Shown here piece by piece: positions 8,201-17,507 of a DNA stretch of 64,000 nucleotides (position 1 is its first letter; every line of letters begins with the position of its first letter). The translations under genes and the position numbers were made by a program. This DNA comes from Flavobacteriia bacterium (GTDB taxonomy: Bacteria; Bacteroidota; Bacteroidia; Flavobacteriales; Weeksellaceae), in assembly GCA_015999765.1 (NCBI GenBank), contig JAECQR010000005.1, positions 122,802-186,801 on the forward strand. The letters are read 5' to 3'. Below the pieces are notes generated by a model. It was not told the origin of the DNA. It ran no database searches and saw only the letters and a list, made by a program, of their open reading frames with translations.

Positions 8201-9205
8201 ATGATTCTAGTTACCGGCGCTACAGGAATTCTCGGAAGAGTAATCGTTTTGGAATTACTGAAACGTGGCAAAACCGTGGTGGCTGCCAAACGACAATCCA
8301 GCAATACAGAAGAGGTAAGGAACTCCTATAAATTTTATACGGATCAGCCTGATGCTTTCTTTGATCAAATTAAATGGATTGATGTAGATTTTGATGATTT
8401 GTTTTCCCTCGAAAATGCCCTGCAGGGTGTGGAAGAAGTTTATCACTGCGCTGCAACAGTAAGTTTTCATCCGGCCGATCAGCGAAAAATGTATCACACC
8501 AATATCGAGGGAACTAAAAATCTGCTTTTTGCGTGTGAAGGCTCAGGGGTTAAAAAATTCTGTTTCGTGAGTTCAATTGCAGTACTTGATGGCGTAAATG
8601 AAAAAGGCGAAACAGATGAGAGTTCAGATTATAACCTAAAATTAGATCATTCAGCCTACGCGGTTTCCAAACATTTTTCTGAAATGGAAGTTTGGCGTGC
8701 CGCAGCAGAAGGATTAAATGCGGTTATTGTAAATCCCGGAATCATCATCGGCAGCGGAAACTGGACGCAAAGCAGCGGACTTATTTTCGAGAATTTCGCC
8801 AGATCTTATACTTTTTCAGGTGGAGCATCTTATGTAGATGTGCGCGATGTGGCCAGGGCATCCATCGAACTTATGGATAAAAATATTTTCGGTGAACGCT
8901 TTATCCTGATTTCTGAAAATAAGCGGTATTTCGAGGTGGGCTCCTATGTGAGACAGAAGATGGGACTTGCCGGTCCGAAGATCATTCCGCCGGTATTGCT
9001 TACTGTGGGACGGGTTCTGAACTTTCTGTTTGGATGGCTTTTTTCGCATTTAAGAATGGTAGATAAAGTCAATACAGAATCAGTGACGAGTTTCAGCACC
9101 GTAAGTAATAATAAAATAGTAAAAACGCTGGGGTTCAATTTCATCCCGGTGAATGAAAGTATAGATTTCCACCTCGGAAATTACAGAACTGATATAAAAA
9201 GCTAA
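8201..9205 (+). CDS. NAD-dependent epimerase/dehydratase (extended SDR)
   Basis: The N-terminal Rossmann motif TGATGILG (residues 5-12) and the active-site YAVSK, preceded by FVSSIAVLD, place it in the extended short-chain dehydrogenase family. The segment VEEVYHCAATVSFHPAD resembles dihydroflavonol-reductase-like and 3-beta-HSD-like members. The 334-residue product ends with a hydrophobic stretch (VLLTVGRVLNFLFGWLF) that may touch the membrane. It lies between the hydrolase and the acyl-CoA synthetase genes with gaps of 9 and 12 nt. The substrate is unknown; lipid or isoprenoid modification would suit the operon. Confidence 0.85.
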   Translation: MILVTGATGILGRVIVLELLKRGKTVVAAKRQSSNTEEVRNSYKFYTDQPDAFFDQIKWIDVDFDDLFSLENALQGVEEVYHCAATVSFHPADQRKMYHTNIEGTKNLLFACEGSGVKKFCFVSSIAVLDGVNEKGETDESSDYNLKLDHSAYAVSKHFSEMEVWRAAAEGLNAVIVNPGIIIGSGNWTQSSGLIFENFARSYTFSGGASYVDVRDVARASIELMDKNIFGERFILISENKRYFEVGSYVRQKMGLAGPKIIPPVLLTVGRVLNFLFGWLFSHLRMVDKVNTESVTSFSTVSNNKIVKTLGFNFIPVNESIDFHLGNYRTDIKS

Positions 9206-9217
9206 AAAAGAGTAGAG

Positions 9218-10981
9218 ATGAATTTTGCAGAATTTTTAAATACGAATGCAGAGAAGTTCTCCATAAAACCTGCAATAGGTTTTAAAAAGAAGGACGTATG
9301 GAAAGAAATACACTGGCGCGATTTCCGCAGAATGGTGTTTAAAACCGCAAATGCGCTGAAAGAAGCCGGAATTTCTGAAAACGACAGGGTTGCAATTTAC
9401 TCCGATAACTCTGCAGAATGGATCACTTTTGATTTGGCAATTCTTTCTCTTGGCGCTATTACAGTGCCGATTTACTCTACAAACAACGGTCCTCAAGCCG
9501 AATATATCATCAATGACGCGGAAGCAAAAATTATTTTAGTCGGCAATCAGGAACAGTATGACGCTACTTTCGAAATTCTGAATAAAGAAAATACGCTGCA
9601 GCAAATTATTGTAGCCAAAAAAGCGATCTGGATCAAAAAAGACCGCAGTGTTTATTTTGAAGATTTCATTAAAATTGCTGACGAAAAATTTGATATTGTT
9701 CAAAAAGAAGATGATGATCTTGCGACCATTATCTACACTTCCGGAACTACAGGTGTTCCGAAAGGAGTTATGCTTACCCACGGAAATTTTCACGAGTGTA
9801 TTAAAGCACATTTCGATTTTTTCAAATTTAAAAATTTCGAAAACGAAACTTCACTTGCTTTTCTACCGCTTACCCACGTTTTCGAACGAAGCTGGACTTT
9901 GCTTGCACTGTATGGCGGCGCAAAGGTTTATTTCCTCGAAAACACCAAACTTATCGCGCATGCCTTAACCGAAGTAAAGCCTACTATGATGTGCGCGGTG
10001 CCAAGATTCTACCAGAAAATCTACGCAGGCGTCAACGAGATGGTGCAGAACGGTTCAGAATCCAAAAAGAATATCTTCAACTGGGCAATGGATATAGGGA
10101 GCCAGGTTGCTGATCTTAAACGCCTGGAAAAGTCAGTTCCTTTTAATTTAAAACTGAAAAATAACATTGCTGATTTTCTGGTTTTCAATAAAATCAAGAA
10201 AAAAATGGGTGGAAAACTTTGGTTCATGCCTTGTGGCGGAGCTTCGGTTTCACCTGATGTAACGAGATTTTTCGATGCTTTGGGTGTTCACATGACGGTA
10301 GGGTATGGGCTCACTGAAACTACGGCTACCTTAACCGCTTTTCCGTTTACTAAATATGAACACGGAAGCGCGGGAATTCCGCTGGGCGATACGCAGCTTA
10401 AAATTGGGGAGAACGACGAAATTCTTGCAAAAGGAAGCGGAATTATGAAAGGATATTATAAACTGCCGAAGGAAACTGCTGAGGTTTTCACTGAAGACGG
10501 ATGGTTCAAAACCGGAGATGCAGGTAAGTTTGATGAAAAAGGAAATCTTTACATTACCGACAGAATCAAGGATTTGATGAAGACGGCCAACGGAAAATAT
10601 ATCACGCCCCAGCCTATAGAAAATCTACTGTCCAATAATAACTATATCAACCAGGCAATGATTGTAGCAGAAGATAAACCTTTTGTAACAGCGTTGATTA
10701 TTCCAAATTTTGAAGCGCTGAAAGAGCAGCTTCCTAAAATGAATATCCCTTTTACCAACTGGCAGGAAATCGTAGATTCGGAAAAAATAAAAGAATTTTA
10801 CCGCGTAAAACTCGAGGAAATCCAAAAAAGCCTTTCCGGTTTCGAAAAAGTGAAGAAATTTGTATTGATGCCTGCAGAATTCGAAATTAATACCGGAGAA
10901 ATCACGCCGACATTAAAGGTGAAGCGAAATGTAGTAATGCAGAAATACGCAACGTTAATCGATAAGATGTACACTGCTTAG
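9218..10981 (+). CDS. Long-chain acyl-CoA synthetase (AMP-forming)
   Basis: The enzyme activates fatty acids to acyl-CoA through an acyl-adenylate. Motifs of the ANL superfamily are clear: YTSGTTGVPKGVMLTHG (about 172-188), LPLTHVFER, GYGLTETTATLT, and the hinge region TGDAGKFDEKGNLYITDRIKD. The late core motif MKTANGKYITPQPIE contains the adenylation Lys. At 587 residues it matches the FadD15-like group common in Bacteroidota, which lack the large insertions of eukaryotic enzymes. It is the third gene of the operon. Acyl chain preference cannot be told. Confidence 0.93.
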   Translation: MNFAEFLNTNAEKFSIKPAIGFKKKDVWKEIHWRDFRRMVFKTANALKEAGISENDRVAIYSDNSAEWITFDLAILSLGAITVPIYSTNNGPQAEYIINDAEAKIILVGNQEQYDATFEILNKENTLQQIIVAKKAIWIKKDRSVYFEDFIKIADEKFDIVQKEDDDLATIIYTSGTTGVPKGVMLTHGNFHECIKAHFDFFKFKNFENETSLAFLPLTHVFERSWTLLALYGGAKVYFLENTKLIAHALTEVKPTMMCAVPRFYQKIYAGVNEMVQNGSESKKNIFNWAMDIGSQVADLKRLEKSVPFNLKLKNNIADFLVFNKIKKKMGGKLWFMPCGGASVSPDVTRFFDALGVHMTVGYGLTETTATLTAFPFTKYEHGSAGIPLGDTQLKIGENDEILAKGSGIMKGYYKLPKETAEVFTEDGWFKTGDAGKFDEKGNLYITDRIKDLMKTANGKYITPQPIENLLSNNNYINQAMIVAEDKPFVTALIIPNFEALKEQLPKMNIPFTNWQEIVDSEKIKEFYRVKLEEIQKSLSGFEKVKKFVLMPAEFEINTGEITPTLKVKRNVVMQKYATLIDKMYTA

Positions 10982-11002
10982 CGCAAACTTAATTAACAAA
11001 AC

Positions 11003-12055
11003 ATGAACGATTTTACAGGAAATAAAAACTTCAATATATCCAGCCAAACGGTTTCGGCGAGCTGTCCTTCAAATATTGCACTTATCAAATACTGGGGAAA
11101 ATATGAGAACCAGATTCCCGCAAACCCAAGCATCAGTTATACCTTAATTAACTGCAAAACAAACACTTCGATGGAATTTGTCGCGGATGAAAAATTTTCT
11201 GTACAAACCTTTCTTTCGGGCAATGAAGAGAAAAAATTTGCCGAAAAAATCGAAAAATATTTCCGCAATATTGAAGAATTCCTTCCCTGGATTTTAAAAG
11301 GCAAATACATCATCAGAACCGATAATACTTTTCCTCACAGTTCCGGAATTGCAAGTTCTGCTTCGGGTTTTGGTGCTATTGCAAAATGTTTAATGGAGCT
11401 TGAGCAGCAGTTTTCAGGTATTCAGGACTGTGATTTTAAACTCCGGAAGGCGAGTTTTCTTGCGAGATTAGGCAGCGGAAGTGCGTGCAGAAGTCTGTAC
11501 CCCGGTTTGGTAGTCTGGGGAACAACAAAAGAAGTTGAAAACAGCTCCGATCTTTATGCTGTACAATACCCTAACGATGAAATTCACGATGTTTTTAAAA
11601 GTTTCAATGATTGGGTACTTCTTATTCATGAAGGCGCAAAATCTGTAAGTTCTACCGTAGGTCATGGTTTAATGAACACCCATCCTTACGCAGAAAGAAG
11701 ATTCCAGGAAGCACACGAAAATTTTGCGGTTTTAAAAGAGATTTTGAAAAACGGTGATATGCCGAACTTCATTAAACTTGTTGAACATGAAGCGCTTACG
11801 CTTCACGCCATGATGATGATGAGTGATCCGGCGTTTATCCTCATGAAAACCGGCACGCTGGCGGTCATCAATAAAATTTGGGATTTCCGCAAAGAGACAG
11901 GTTTGCCACTCTTTTTCACTTTAGATGCGGGCGCCAATGTGCATCTGCTTTTTCCTGCTGACAGTGACGAAGATAAAATCAAGGAATTTATTGTAAAAGA
12001 GCTTTTACAACATACCCAGAATAACGGTGTAGTGAAAGACGTGATGAAATTCTAG
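11003..12055 (+). CDS. mvaD: Diphosphomevalonate decarboxylase
   Basis: This GHMP kinase-fold enzyme catalyses the last step of the mevalonate pathway, giving isopentenyl diphosphate. Visible motifs are CPSNIALIKYWGK (about 20-32), the ATP-binding FPHSSGIASSASGFGAIAK, LARLGSGSACRSLY, and TLDAGANVHLLFP with the catalytic Asp. The length of 350 fits. Its presence shows that this organism makes isoprenoids through mevalonate, as Flavobacteriia do. It closes the operon 21 nt after the acyl-CoA synthetase and ends 12 nt from the convergent small membrane gene. Confidence 0.95.
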   Translation: MNDFTGNKNFNISSQTVSASCPSNIALIKYWGKYENQIPANPSISYTLINCKTNTSMEFVADEKFSVQTFLSGNEEKKFAEKIEKYFRNIEEFLPWILKGKYIIRTDNTFPHSSGIASSASGFGAIAKCLMELEQQFSGIQDCDFKLRKASFLARLGSGSACRSLYPGLVVWGTTKEVENSSDLYAVQYPNDEIHDVFKSFNDWVLLIHEGAKSVSSTVGHGLMNTHPYAERRFQEAHENFAVLKEILKNGDMPNFIKLVEHEALTLHAMMMMSDPAFILMKTGTLAVINKIWDFRKETGLPLFFTLDAGANVHLLFPADSDEDKIKEFIVKELLQHTQNNGVVKDVMKF

Positions 12056-12067
12056 AGCTTCGCGAAA

Positions 12068-12262
12068 TTATTTCTTCGCTGAGAATCTGCTTAAAGTGTG
12101 GAGTACGAAAACCACCAGAATTCCCAAAACCGCAGCTGACATTGATAAAATGAATTTAGCGTTTTCTTCGTGCCAGAAACCAAGCTGCCATTCCATTGCA
12201 AAAAGGTTAAAGCCAATGAAAATTACGAATAACACTAAGAATATTTTATAAAAAACATGCAT
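12068..12262 (-). CDS. Small membrane protein of unknown function
   Basis: The 64-residue product has two predicted membrane helices (about 6-24 and 38-56), separated by EWQLGFWHEENAK, and ends in a basic tail (SRFSAKK). It lies 11 nt downstream of the MarC gene on the same strand. That spacing and the clean hydrophobic pattern support it being real. I recognise no family. Confidence 0.68.
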   Translation of the reverse strand: MHVFYKIFLVLFVIFIGFNLFAMEWQLGFWHEENAKFILSMSAAVLGILVVFVLHTLSRFSAKK

Positions 12263-12273
12263 TTTGTAAAGTC

Positions 12274-12870
12274 TTAAAATTTAACGTACGTACTGAACAG
12301 CTGTGCAAAGTTGGCTGTAAAGAGTTTAATTGAAATCGCGAGTAGAATAATTCCGAAAACTTTCTGTAAAACCTGAAGAGTTCCGTCGCCCAGTTTTCTT
12401 TCGATCCAGTTCGCTGATTTCAGCACCAAATATACGAAAATTGTATTGAGGATGATTCCTGAAATGATATTAATATCATGATATTCCGCACGTAGGGATA
12501 GGGTAGTAGTCAATGTTCCGGCGCCGGCAATCAACGGAAATGCGATGGGCACAATAGAAGCGGATTTTGCTTCCTGATGTTTCTGTATTTCAATTCCCAG
12601 AATCATTTCCACAGCGATAATGAAGATCACAAATGCACCTGCAATAGCAAATGAATTAACATCTACTCCAATAAATTTAAGAATTTTATTCCCGATAAAA
12701 AGGAAGGAAATCATCAGAATGCCCGAAACGATAGCGGCTTTTTCAGATTCAATATGTCCAAATTTCTGCTTTAAGCTTACGATAATAGGTATGGAACCCA
12801 CAATATCGATTACGGCAAAAAGAACCATAGTGGTAGTAAGCGTTTCTTTTAAGGAGAAAGAGTCAAGCAT
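12274..12870 (-). CDS. MarC family integral membrane protein
   Basis: The 198-residue product has six hydrophobic segments. The MarC/UPF0056 hallmarks are LFAVIDIVGSIPIIVSL (about 18-34), a central AGAFVIFIIAVEMILGI, and IAFPLIAGAGTLTTTLSL. The function of MarC is unsettled; early links to multiple antibiotic resistance in E. coli were not confirmed. Its upstream neighbour is batD (42 nt away), so it may be read through from the Bat operon, or it may have its own start. The small membrane gene follows. Confidence 0.93.
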   Translation of the reverse strand: MLDSFSLKETLTTTMVLFAVIDIVGSIPIIVSLKQKFGHIESEKAAIVSGILMISFLFIGNKILKFIGVDVNSFAIAGAFVIFIIAVEMILGIEIQKHQEAKSASIVPIAFPLIAGAGTLTTTLSLRAEYHDINIISGIILNTIFVYLVLKSANWIERKLGDGTLQVLQKVFGIILLAISIKLFTANFAQLFSTYVKF

Positions 12871-12912
12871 TTCTGAAATTATTAATTTCGCAAAAATATA
12901 AAAAATAATTGA

Positions 12913-14649
12913 TTATTGCCTAATCTGGGAATACAAACGAATCACAGATTTTAAAAGTTCATCTATGTGCTCATCCGTATGAAACGGAGCATATTTTTCA
13001 ATCTGAATCTGTTCAGAAAGCGCACGGTAATCATCTGCAAATCTTTGACCTTTATGTTTTTCCATAAATTTTTTAAAATCTGATTCGGTATTAACCCCAA
13101 TGATTTCTTTTGTATCTCTGTGCAATTCGTCGTACGCTGAAAGCAGTTTAGAGTAATCTTTATTTTCTGCTAATTTTTTTAGATATTCTATACTGTCATC
13201 AAATGGAACACTCAATTGAGTTCTGAGTAGCTCTTCGGTTTCTGCAATGGTGGTGATAGGCTTCAATTCCATTACAGGTTTTAAGGTACGGTTTGTCATT
13301 TTCTTTCTGACAACAAGGAATAGCGATAGTAGTGCACCCATTAATGCCAGATTACCGAAAACAATTTTCCAGTTTATATTGCTTTTATCTTTTACTTTTA
13401 AATTATGGGTCTGAAGAACCGGCGTATTCACCGTTTCCAGAACATTGTTAGTATAATCATTAACTCTTTCAAGTGTTGACTTGGCATCTGCAATCTGCTC
13501 AGGCGTCTTCACATCTAATACAATAAATTTGGAGCCTGCATCCACATAATTTTTTTCTTCCGGATTGAAGTAGGCAAAATCTTCAAATCTTACGGTAATC
13601 GGCCCCGCCTTTTTGGGAATAACAACATATTCAGCTACCAGATTACCAATCAGTCCGTCTTTTCGCGCGGTGGTTTTGGTTGAAATTTTTGGGGCAAAAA
13701 ATACATAATCGTCTGAGTTCAGAATTTTTGGCAAATGAAGAGTACCGAAGTTCCCCGAACCGGAAATCTGTACCGCAATATTTACTGGCTTCTCAACCTG
13801 TGGTATTTCGCCGGGATTATTATTGGCTACTGTAATATCGAAATTACCCACGGCATTTTTAAAATGTGCCGGCATGCCCTCAGGAAGTTTCTGGACGTTC
13901 AGCCTTACCTTATTGGATGATATTTTTTCAGCTTTTGGCGCCCGGCCTAGTGATGCAGAAATAGATGGAACCTCAATACTGCCTGTTTCTGAAGGAAAAA
14001 TCATAAATACCGCAATAATTTGAGAAGCCATTCCCGAGTGAGATTCAATTTCTGATTTGGCAAAGCTGACAGGCTTTATTCTGATATTTCTATGCTGCGG
14101 ATATTGGATGTTATTAACCTTTCTAAAATTATCGTAATCGCGGCTATATGCACGCAGAACTGCGATAGTGGGTTCATTTTTATAGACTGTTTTATCCTTG
14201 ATCTCCATGTTGAGGTACAGATCATCTGAGATATTGGTCGTGGCTACTGAAGATTTTTTATCGCCTTCCTTTACGTTGATTTCGAAAGGTTCAGTTTTGT
14301 AGATTTTACCGTTTACGGTCACGAGTACAGATCCGAACTTGAACTTGCCCGCCTGTTTTGGATTCAGCACCATTTGGTAAACCAATTGGTTCAGTACGTT
14401 TCCTTTTTTAGGATCCAGAACCACCGTATTCTGTTCAGAAGCCGTACCTATGATATCGAACTTGGACGTATCGGGCATTCTGAGCGGGGTTTCCTGCTCC
14501 ATATTTTCCCCGGCAATTTCAAGTAAAACAGTAAGATTAAAGGGCTGGTTGACCTTTTGCTCTTTTACTTCAGAAATGGCTAAGGTTACCTGACCGTAAG
14601 TTAATACGGCTGAAAATAGAAATAATATGTATGGAATTCGATTTTTCAT
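12913..14649 (-). CDS. batD: BatD, oxygen-tolerance protein
   Basis: A signal peptide (IPYILFLFSAVLTYGQ) is followed by a long extracytoplasmic beta-rich region with repeated domains. One membrane helix (FGNLALMGALLSLFLVV, about 430-446) leads to a cytoplasmic helical tail. This layout matches BatD of the Bacteroides aerotolerance operon. The ATG at 14649 forms a TAATG overlap with the batC stop, so I use it rather than the in-frame TTG two codons earlier; the product is 578 residues. It is the last Bat gene, so translation is probably coupled to batC. A role in stress or envelope complex assembly is inferred from the family. Confidence 0.92.
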   Translation of the reverse strand: MKNRIPYILFLFSAVLTYGQVTLAISEVKEQKVNQPFNLTVLLEIAGENMEQETPLRMPDTSKFDIIGTASEQNTVVLDPKKGNVLNQLVYQMVLNPKQAGKFKFGSVLVTVNGKIYKTEPFEINVKEGDKKSSVATTNISDDLYLNMEIKDKTVYKNEPTIAVLRAYSRDYDNFRKVNNIQYPQHRNIRIKPVSFAKSEIESHSGMASQIIAVFMIFPSETGSIEVPSISASLGRAPKAEKISSNKVRLNVQKLPEGMPAHFKNAVGNFDITVANNNPGEIPQVEKPVNIAVQISGSGNFGTLHLPKILNSDDYVFFAPKISTKTTARKDGLIGNLVAEYVVIPKKAGPITVRFEDFAYFNPEEKNYVDAGSKFIVLDVKTPEQIADAKSTLERVNDYTNNVLETVNTPVLQTHNLKVKDKSNINWKIVFGNLALMGALLSLFLVVRKKMTNRTLKPVMELKPITTIAETEELLRTQLSVPFDDSIEYLKKLAENKDYSKLLSAYDELHRDTKEIIGVNTESDFKKFMEKHKGQRFADDYRALSEQIQIEKYAPFHTDEHIDELLKSVIRLYSQIRQ

Positions 14650-15392
14650 TACCAATCCTTTTCGTTGCTCTGAGGCATCGAATAGGAATTCTTGTTTAGG
14701 ATGCGTTTCGCGGTTTCCCTTTCTTTGTTTTCTACACGGTTAAGTATTGAGTTTTCCAGATCTTTTGGCATTTTGCCTGAGTTACTGTTTTTATTTTTAT
14801 TGGGGTCGTCGCCTTCACCTTCACCTTTGTTTTGCTGCCCTTGTCCTGCCTGGCTTTGCGGTGTGTCACCTTTTTCCTGACCCTGGTTTTTCTCCTGATT
14901 TTCGTCGTTTCCGCCACCACCTCCGGAATTGTTTTTCTGCTTTTTCTCTTCCTCTTTTTCTTTTTCTTTCAGCATTGCGATCTCATAATTCTTACGGATG
15001 GTCTCATTATAAGGATCCTGTTTCAAGGCCTGTTTATATAGTTCCGCAGCCTTCTTTGAATTATTGGTCTGCATATGGGCGTTTCCTAAATTATAGAGTG
15101 CTGCTGCTTTATCAGGAATCGTAGCAGATAATTTTTCTGCTTTTTCATATTCTGCCGTCGCTTCAGCATACATCTTTCTTTTGTACAGTGAGTTTCCCAA
15201 ATTGTAATGCGCGGTGAAATCTTTTTCGTTAACTTTTATTGCCTCCATATATTTAGAAGAGGAAGATTCATAATTCTTCTTCTCAAAATCTTTATTGCCT
15301 TCAAAAATAAGGGTGTTGTAACTTTTCTGCGCGGAGAAAGTGGACGTGCTAAAGATCAAAAATATAAATGTATAAAGTAAACTGCGATTCAT
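14649..15392 (-). CDS. batC: BatC, TPR protein
   Basis: A signal peptide (LLYTFIFLIFSTSTFSAQ) precedes about three tetratricopeptide repeats (AHYNLGNSLYKRKMYAEAT, then AALYNLGNAHMQTNNSKKAA). A low-complexity Lys/Glu/Gly/Gln/Asn-rich stretch follows (about 150-205), then a short conserved end. This is the usual BatC form: periplasmic TPRs next to the VWA proteins BatA and BatB. The stop codon overlaps the batD ATG by 1 nt, and 89 nt separate it from batB upstream. Confidence 0.92.
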   Translation of the reverse strand: MNRSLLYTFIFLIFSTSTFSAQKSYNTLIFEGNKDFEKKNYESSSSKYMEAIKVNEKDFTAHYNLGNSLYKRKMYAEATAEYEKAEKLSATIPDKAAALYNLGNAHMQTNNSKKAAELYKQALKQDPYNETIRKNYEIAMLKEKEKEEEKKQKNNSGGGGGNDENQEKNQGQEKGDTPQSQAGQGQQNKGEGEGDDPNKNKNSNSGKMPKDLENSILNRVENKERETAKRILNKNSYSMPQSNEKDW

Positions 15393-15481
15393 TACTGCAA
15401 AATTATCCCTTTAAATGTTAAGTTGTGCGCCTGTTTCTGTTAAATTTCGGTTAAAAATACACCGAATTAGCTGATAGTTAG

Positions 15482-16489
15482 TTAAATATTAAACTCTCTT
15501 TTGGGATTCGTTAAAAATATAATAAGAAAGAATAGTATTGAAATGCCTAAAAAATATTGGTAATAATGAATCGCATTTTGAGATTTTACAATAGTTTCGG
15601 ATGAAGATGAAGTTTTGGAAAGTGCATCAATAATTTGTGAGGTGGCATCATCCAGATTATTCCCATCCACATACGAACCTCCGGTTTCTTCGGCGATGTT
15701 TTTAAGGGCGTTCAACTGCCTTTTAGAAATTACGGTTTGCCCTGTCAAATCAGTTTTGTAACCCATGAGCTGTCCGAAAACATATTCAGGAATCGGAGCA
15801 CCTTCTTCAGTACCAATTCCAACCGATACCACATGAATTCCCTCACGGTTTGCCAGCTTTATGGCTGCTTTTTCGTTACCTTCATTATCTTCTCCATCAC
15901 TTATTAAAACAACTTTACGGGAACCTTTTGCGATGTTTTTAAATTTATCTGCAGTGGTTTTCATGCCATTTAAAAAATCGGTTCCCTGAATTTTTACGAT
16001 ACTGGTTTCAACACCGCCCACGTAAGTTTCTGCTGCTGTAAAATCTGTTGTCAAAGGCATAATTGACGAAGCTTCGCCTGCAAAAACCACGATCCCTACC
16101 TTGTCGTTCTTCATCTTAAACATGGTATTGATGATGATGTTTTTGGCTTGGGTCAGGCGGTTCTGTTCCACATCCTGGGCATTCATGGAGTTTGAAACAT
16201 CAAGAAGAAATATCACATTATTCATTTTCTGCTTGGTTTTCACTTCTTCGGAACCACTCAGTAAATCTACGATGGAAAGGATCAGGAAGAGGGTAGCAAT
16301 TAAATATAAAACTGGAAAAAATCTGGAAAATCCACTTTTCTTCTCGAAGAGTTCGTCCTGAAATCTGGCTTCAGCAAAAACAGTTTTCTTGCGGTTTTTC
16401 CACTTTACATATCCGGCAATAATAATCCCCAGCAGCGGCAGAAGCAGCAGCAAAAGTAAATACCAGTTATTTCCTAAATACCAATTCAT
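15482..16489 (-). CDS. batB: BatB, VWA-domain membrane protein
   Basis: An N-terminal hydrophobic pair of helices (WYLLLLLLLPLLGIIIAGY, then VLYLIATLFLILSIVDLL) comes before a von Willebrand factor A domain with an intact MIDAS motif DVSNS (about 96-100) and ISDGEDNEG. A C-terminal helix (YFLGISILFFLIIFL) follows. The metal-binding MIDAS suggests reversible protein-protein contact, regulated with BatA by the MoxR ATPase. It is 13 nt downstream of batA. The length of 335 matches the family. Confidence 0.93.
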   Translation of the reverse strand: MNWYLGNNWYLLLLLLLPLLGIIIAGYVKWKNRKKTVFAEARFQDELFEKKSGFSRFFPVLYLIATLFLILSIVDLLSGSEEVKTKQKMNNVIFLLDVSNSMNAQDVEQNRLTQAKNIIINTMFKMKNDKVGIVVFAGEASSIMPLTTDFTAAETYVGGVETSIVKIQGTDFLNGMKTTADKFKNIAKGSRKVVLISDGEDNEGNEKAAIKLANREGIHVVSVGIGTEEGAPIPEYVFGQLMGYKTDLTGQTVISKRQLNALKNIAEETGGSYVDGNNLDDATSQIIDALSKTSSSSETIVKSQNAIHYYQYFLGISILFFLIIFLTNPKREFNI

Positions 16490-16502
16490 ATAAAATTCAT
16501 CA

Positions 16503-17507
16503 TCAGCTTAAAAACTTATAAAAAACCCACCGCAGCAGTGCGTCCAAAATTAAAACACCCAATGCAATCCACAGAAATATTCTGAAATATTCCCGATAAT
16601 TGTACAGTTTGGTAGATTTTAGTTCAGATTTTTCGAGTTGGTTAATTTCCTCGTACACTTCCTCCAGACTTTGGTTAGATGTCGCTCGGAAATATTTACC
16701 ACCGGTTGTTTGCGCAATTTCTCGGAGAACAGGCTCATCAATCTTCACTTCCGCCTCATTAAAAACCAAATCCCCGAAAATATCTGTGGCTGTCGGCATT
16801 AAAGCATAACCGTTGGTTCCGATACCGATGGAATATACTTTAATATCATTGCTTTTTGCAAGTTGGGCACCCACCTGCGCGGGCATTGCATTTTCTATCG
16901 TATTCACTCCGTCGGTCATCAGAATGATGATTTTCGATTTCGATTTGCTATGTCGTAAATGACTCACCGCTACGGAAAGTCCTTCACCAATTGCTGTTCC
17001 GGGCTGTAATTCCAAGGGATTCAGATTTTCAAGTTCCTCAAGCAGAACCGCATGGTCGGAGGTTACTGGAACTTTTGTAAATGCCTCGCCGGAATACGTA
17101 ACCAGCCCAATTCGGTCGCCAGGCCTTTTATCCACAAATTTTTTGGCGATTTCTTTCAATGCCGTAAGGCGGTCAGGCTCCAGATCTTTTGCTAACATGC
17201 TTAACGAAACATCCACCGAAAGCATGATGTCAATACCTTTACTGTCATCGTTGTCCTGAGAAATCGTAAACGTTCGGGGCCGCGCCATCGCAATGATCAA
17301 CGCAGTAAGAATGATATACTTGGAGATTTTCAGCAGGAACAGAACAAAAATAATCCCTTTATTTTCCTGCATATTTCTAACGGTAGGAACGCGCACACCG
17401 GTTCGTTTTTTCTTCCTCAAATCCATAATGATTAAAGGAATGAAAGCCGCGAACAGCAGTAAAAACCACGGACTGTAAAATTCTAGATTAAGTAAATCAA
17501 ATGTCAT
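16503..17507 (-). CDS. batA: BatA, VWA-domain membrane protein
   Basis: Two N-terminal helices (SPWFLLLFAAFIPLIIM and a second near 55-75) anchor a VWA domain with MIDAS DVSLS (about 92-96) and LMTDGVNTIENAM. A C-terminal helix (IFLWIALGVLILDALLRW) is near the end. It is paralogous to BatB and directly upstream of it. Its ATG overlaps the TAA of the preceding BatD-like gene (TAATG), a sign of coupled translation. At 334 residues it has the family length. Confidence 0.93.
   Translation of the reverse strand: MTFDLLNLEFYSPWFLLLFAAFIPLIIMDLRKKKRTGVRVPTVRNMQENKGIIFVLFLLKISKYIILTALIIAMARPRTFTISQDNDDSKGIDIMLSVDVSLSMLAKDLEPDRLTALKEIAKKFVDKRPGDRIGLVTYSGEAFTKVPVTSDHAVLLEELENLNPLELQPGTAIGEGLSVAVSHLRHSKSKSKIIILMTDGVNTIENAMPAQVGAQLAKSNDIKVYSIGIGTNGYALMPTATDIFGDLVFNEAEVKIDEPVLREIAQTTGGKYFRATSNQSLEEVYEEINQLEKSELKSTKLYNYREYFRIFLWIALGVLILDALLRWVFYKFLS

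Noticed and set aside
14747..15124. Plus-strand ORF of 125 residues
   Set aside because: Antisense shadow of the low-complexity batC region, Phe/Leu-rich by reverse reading.
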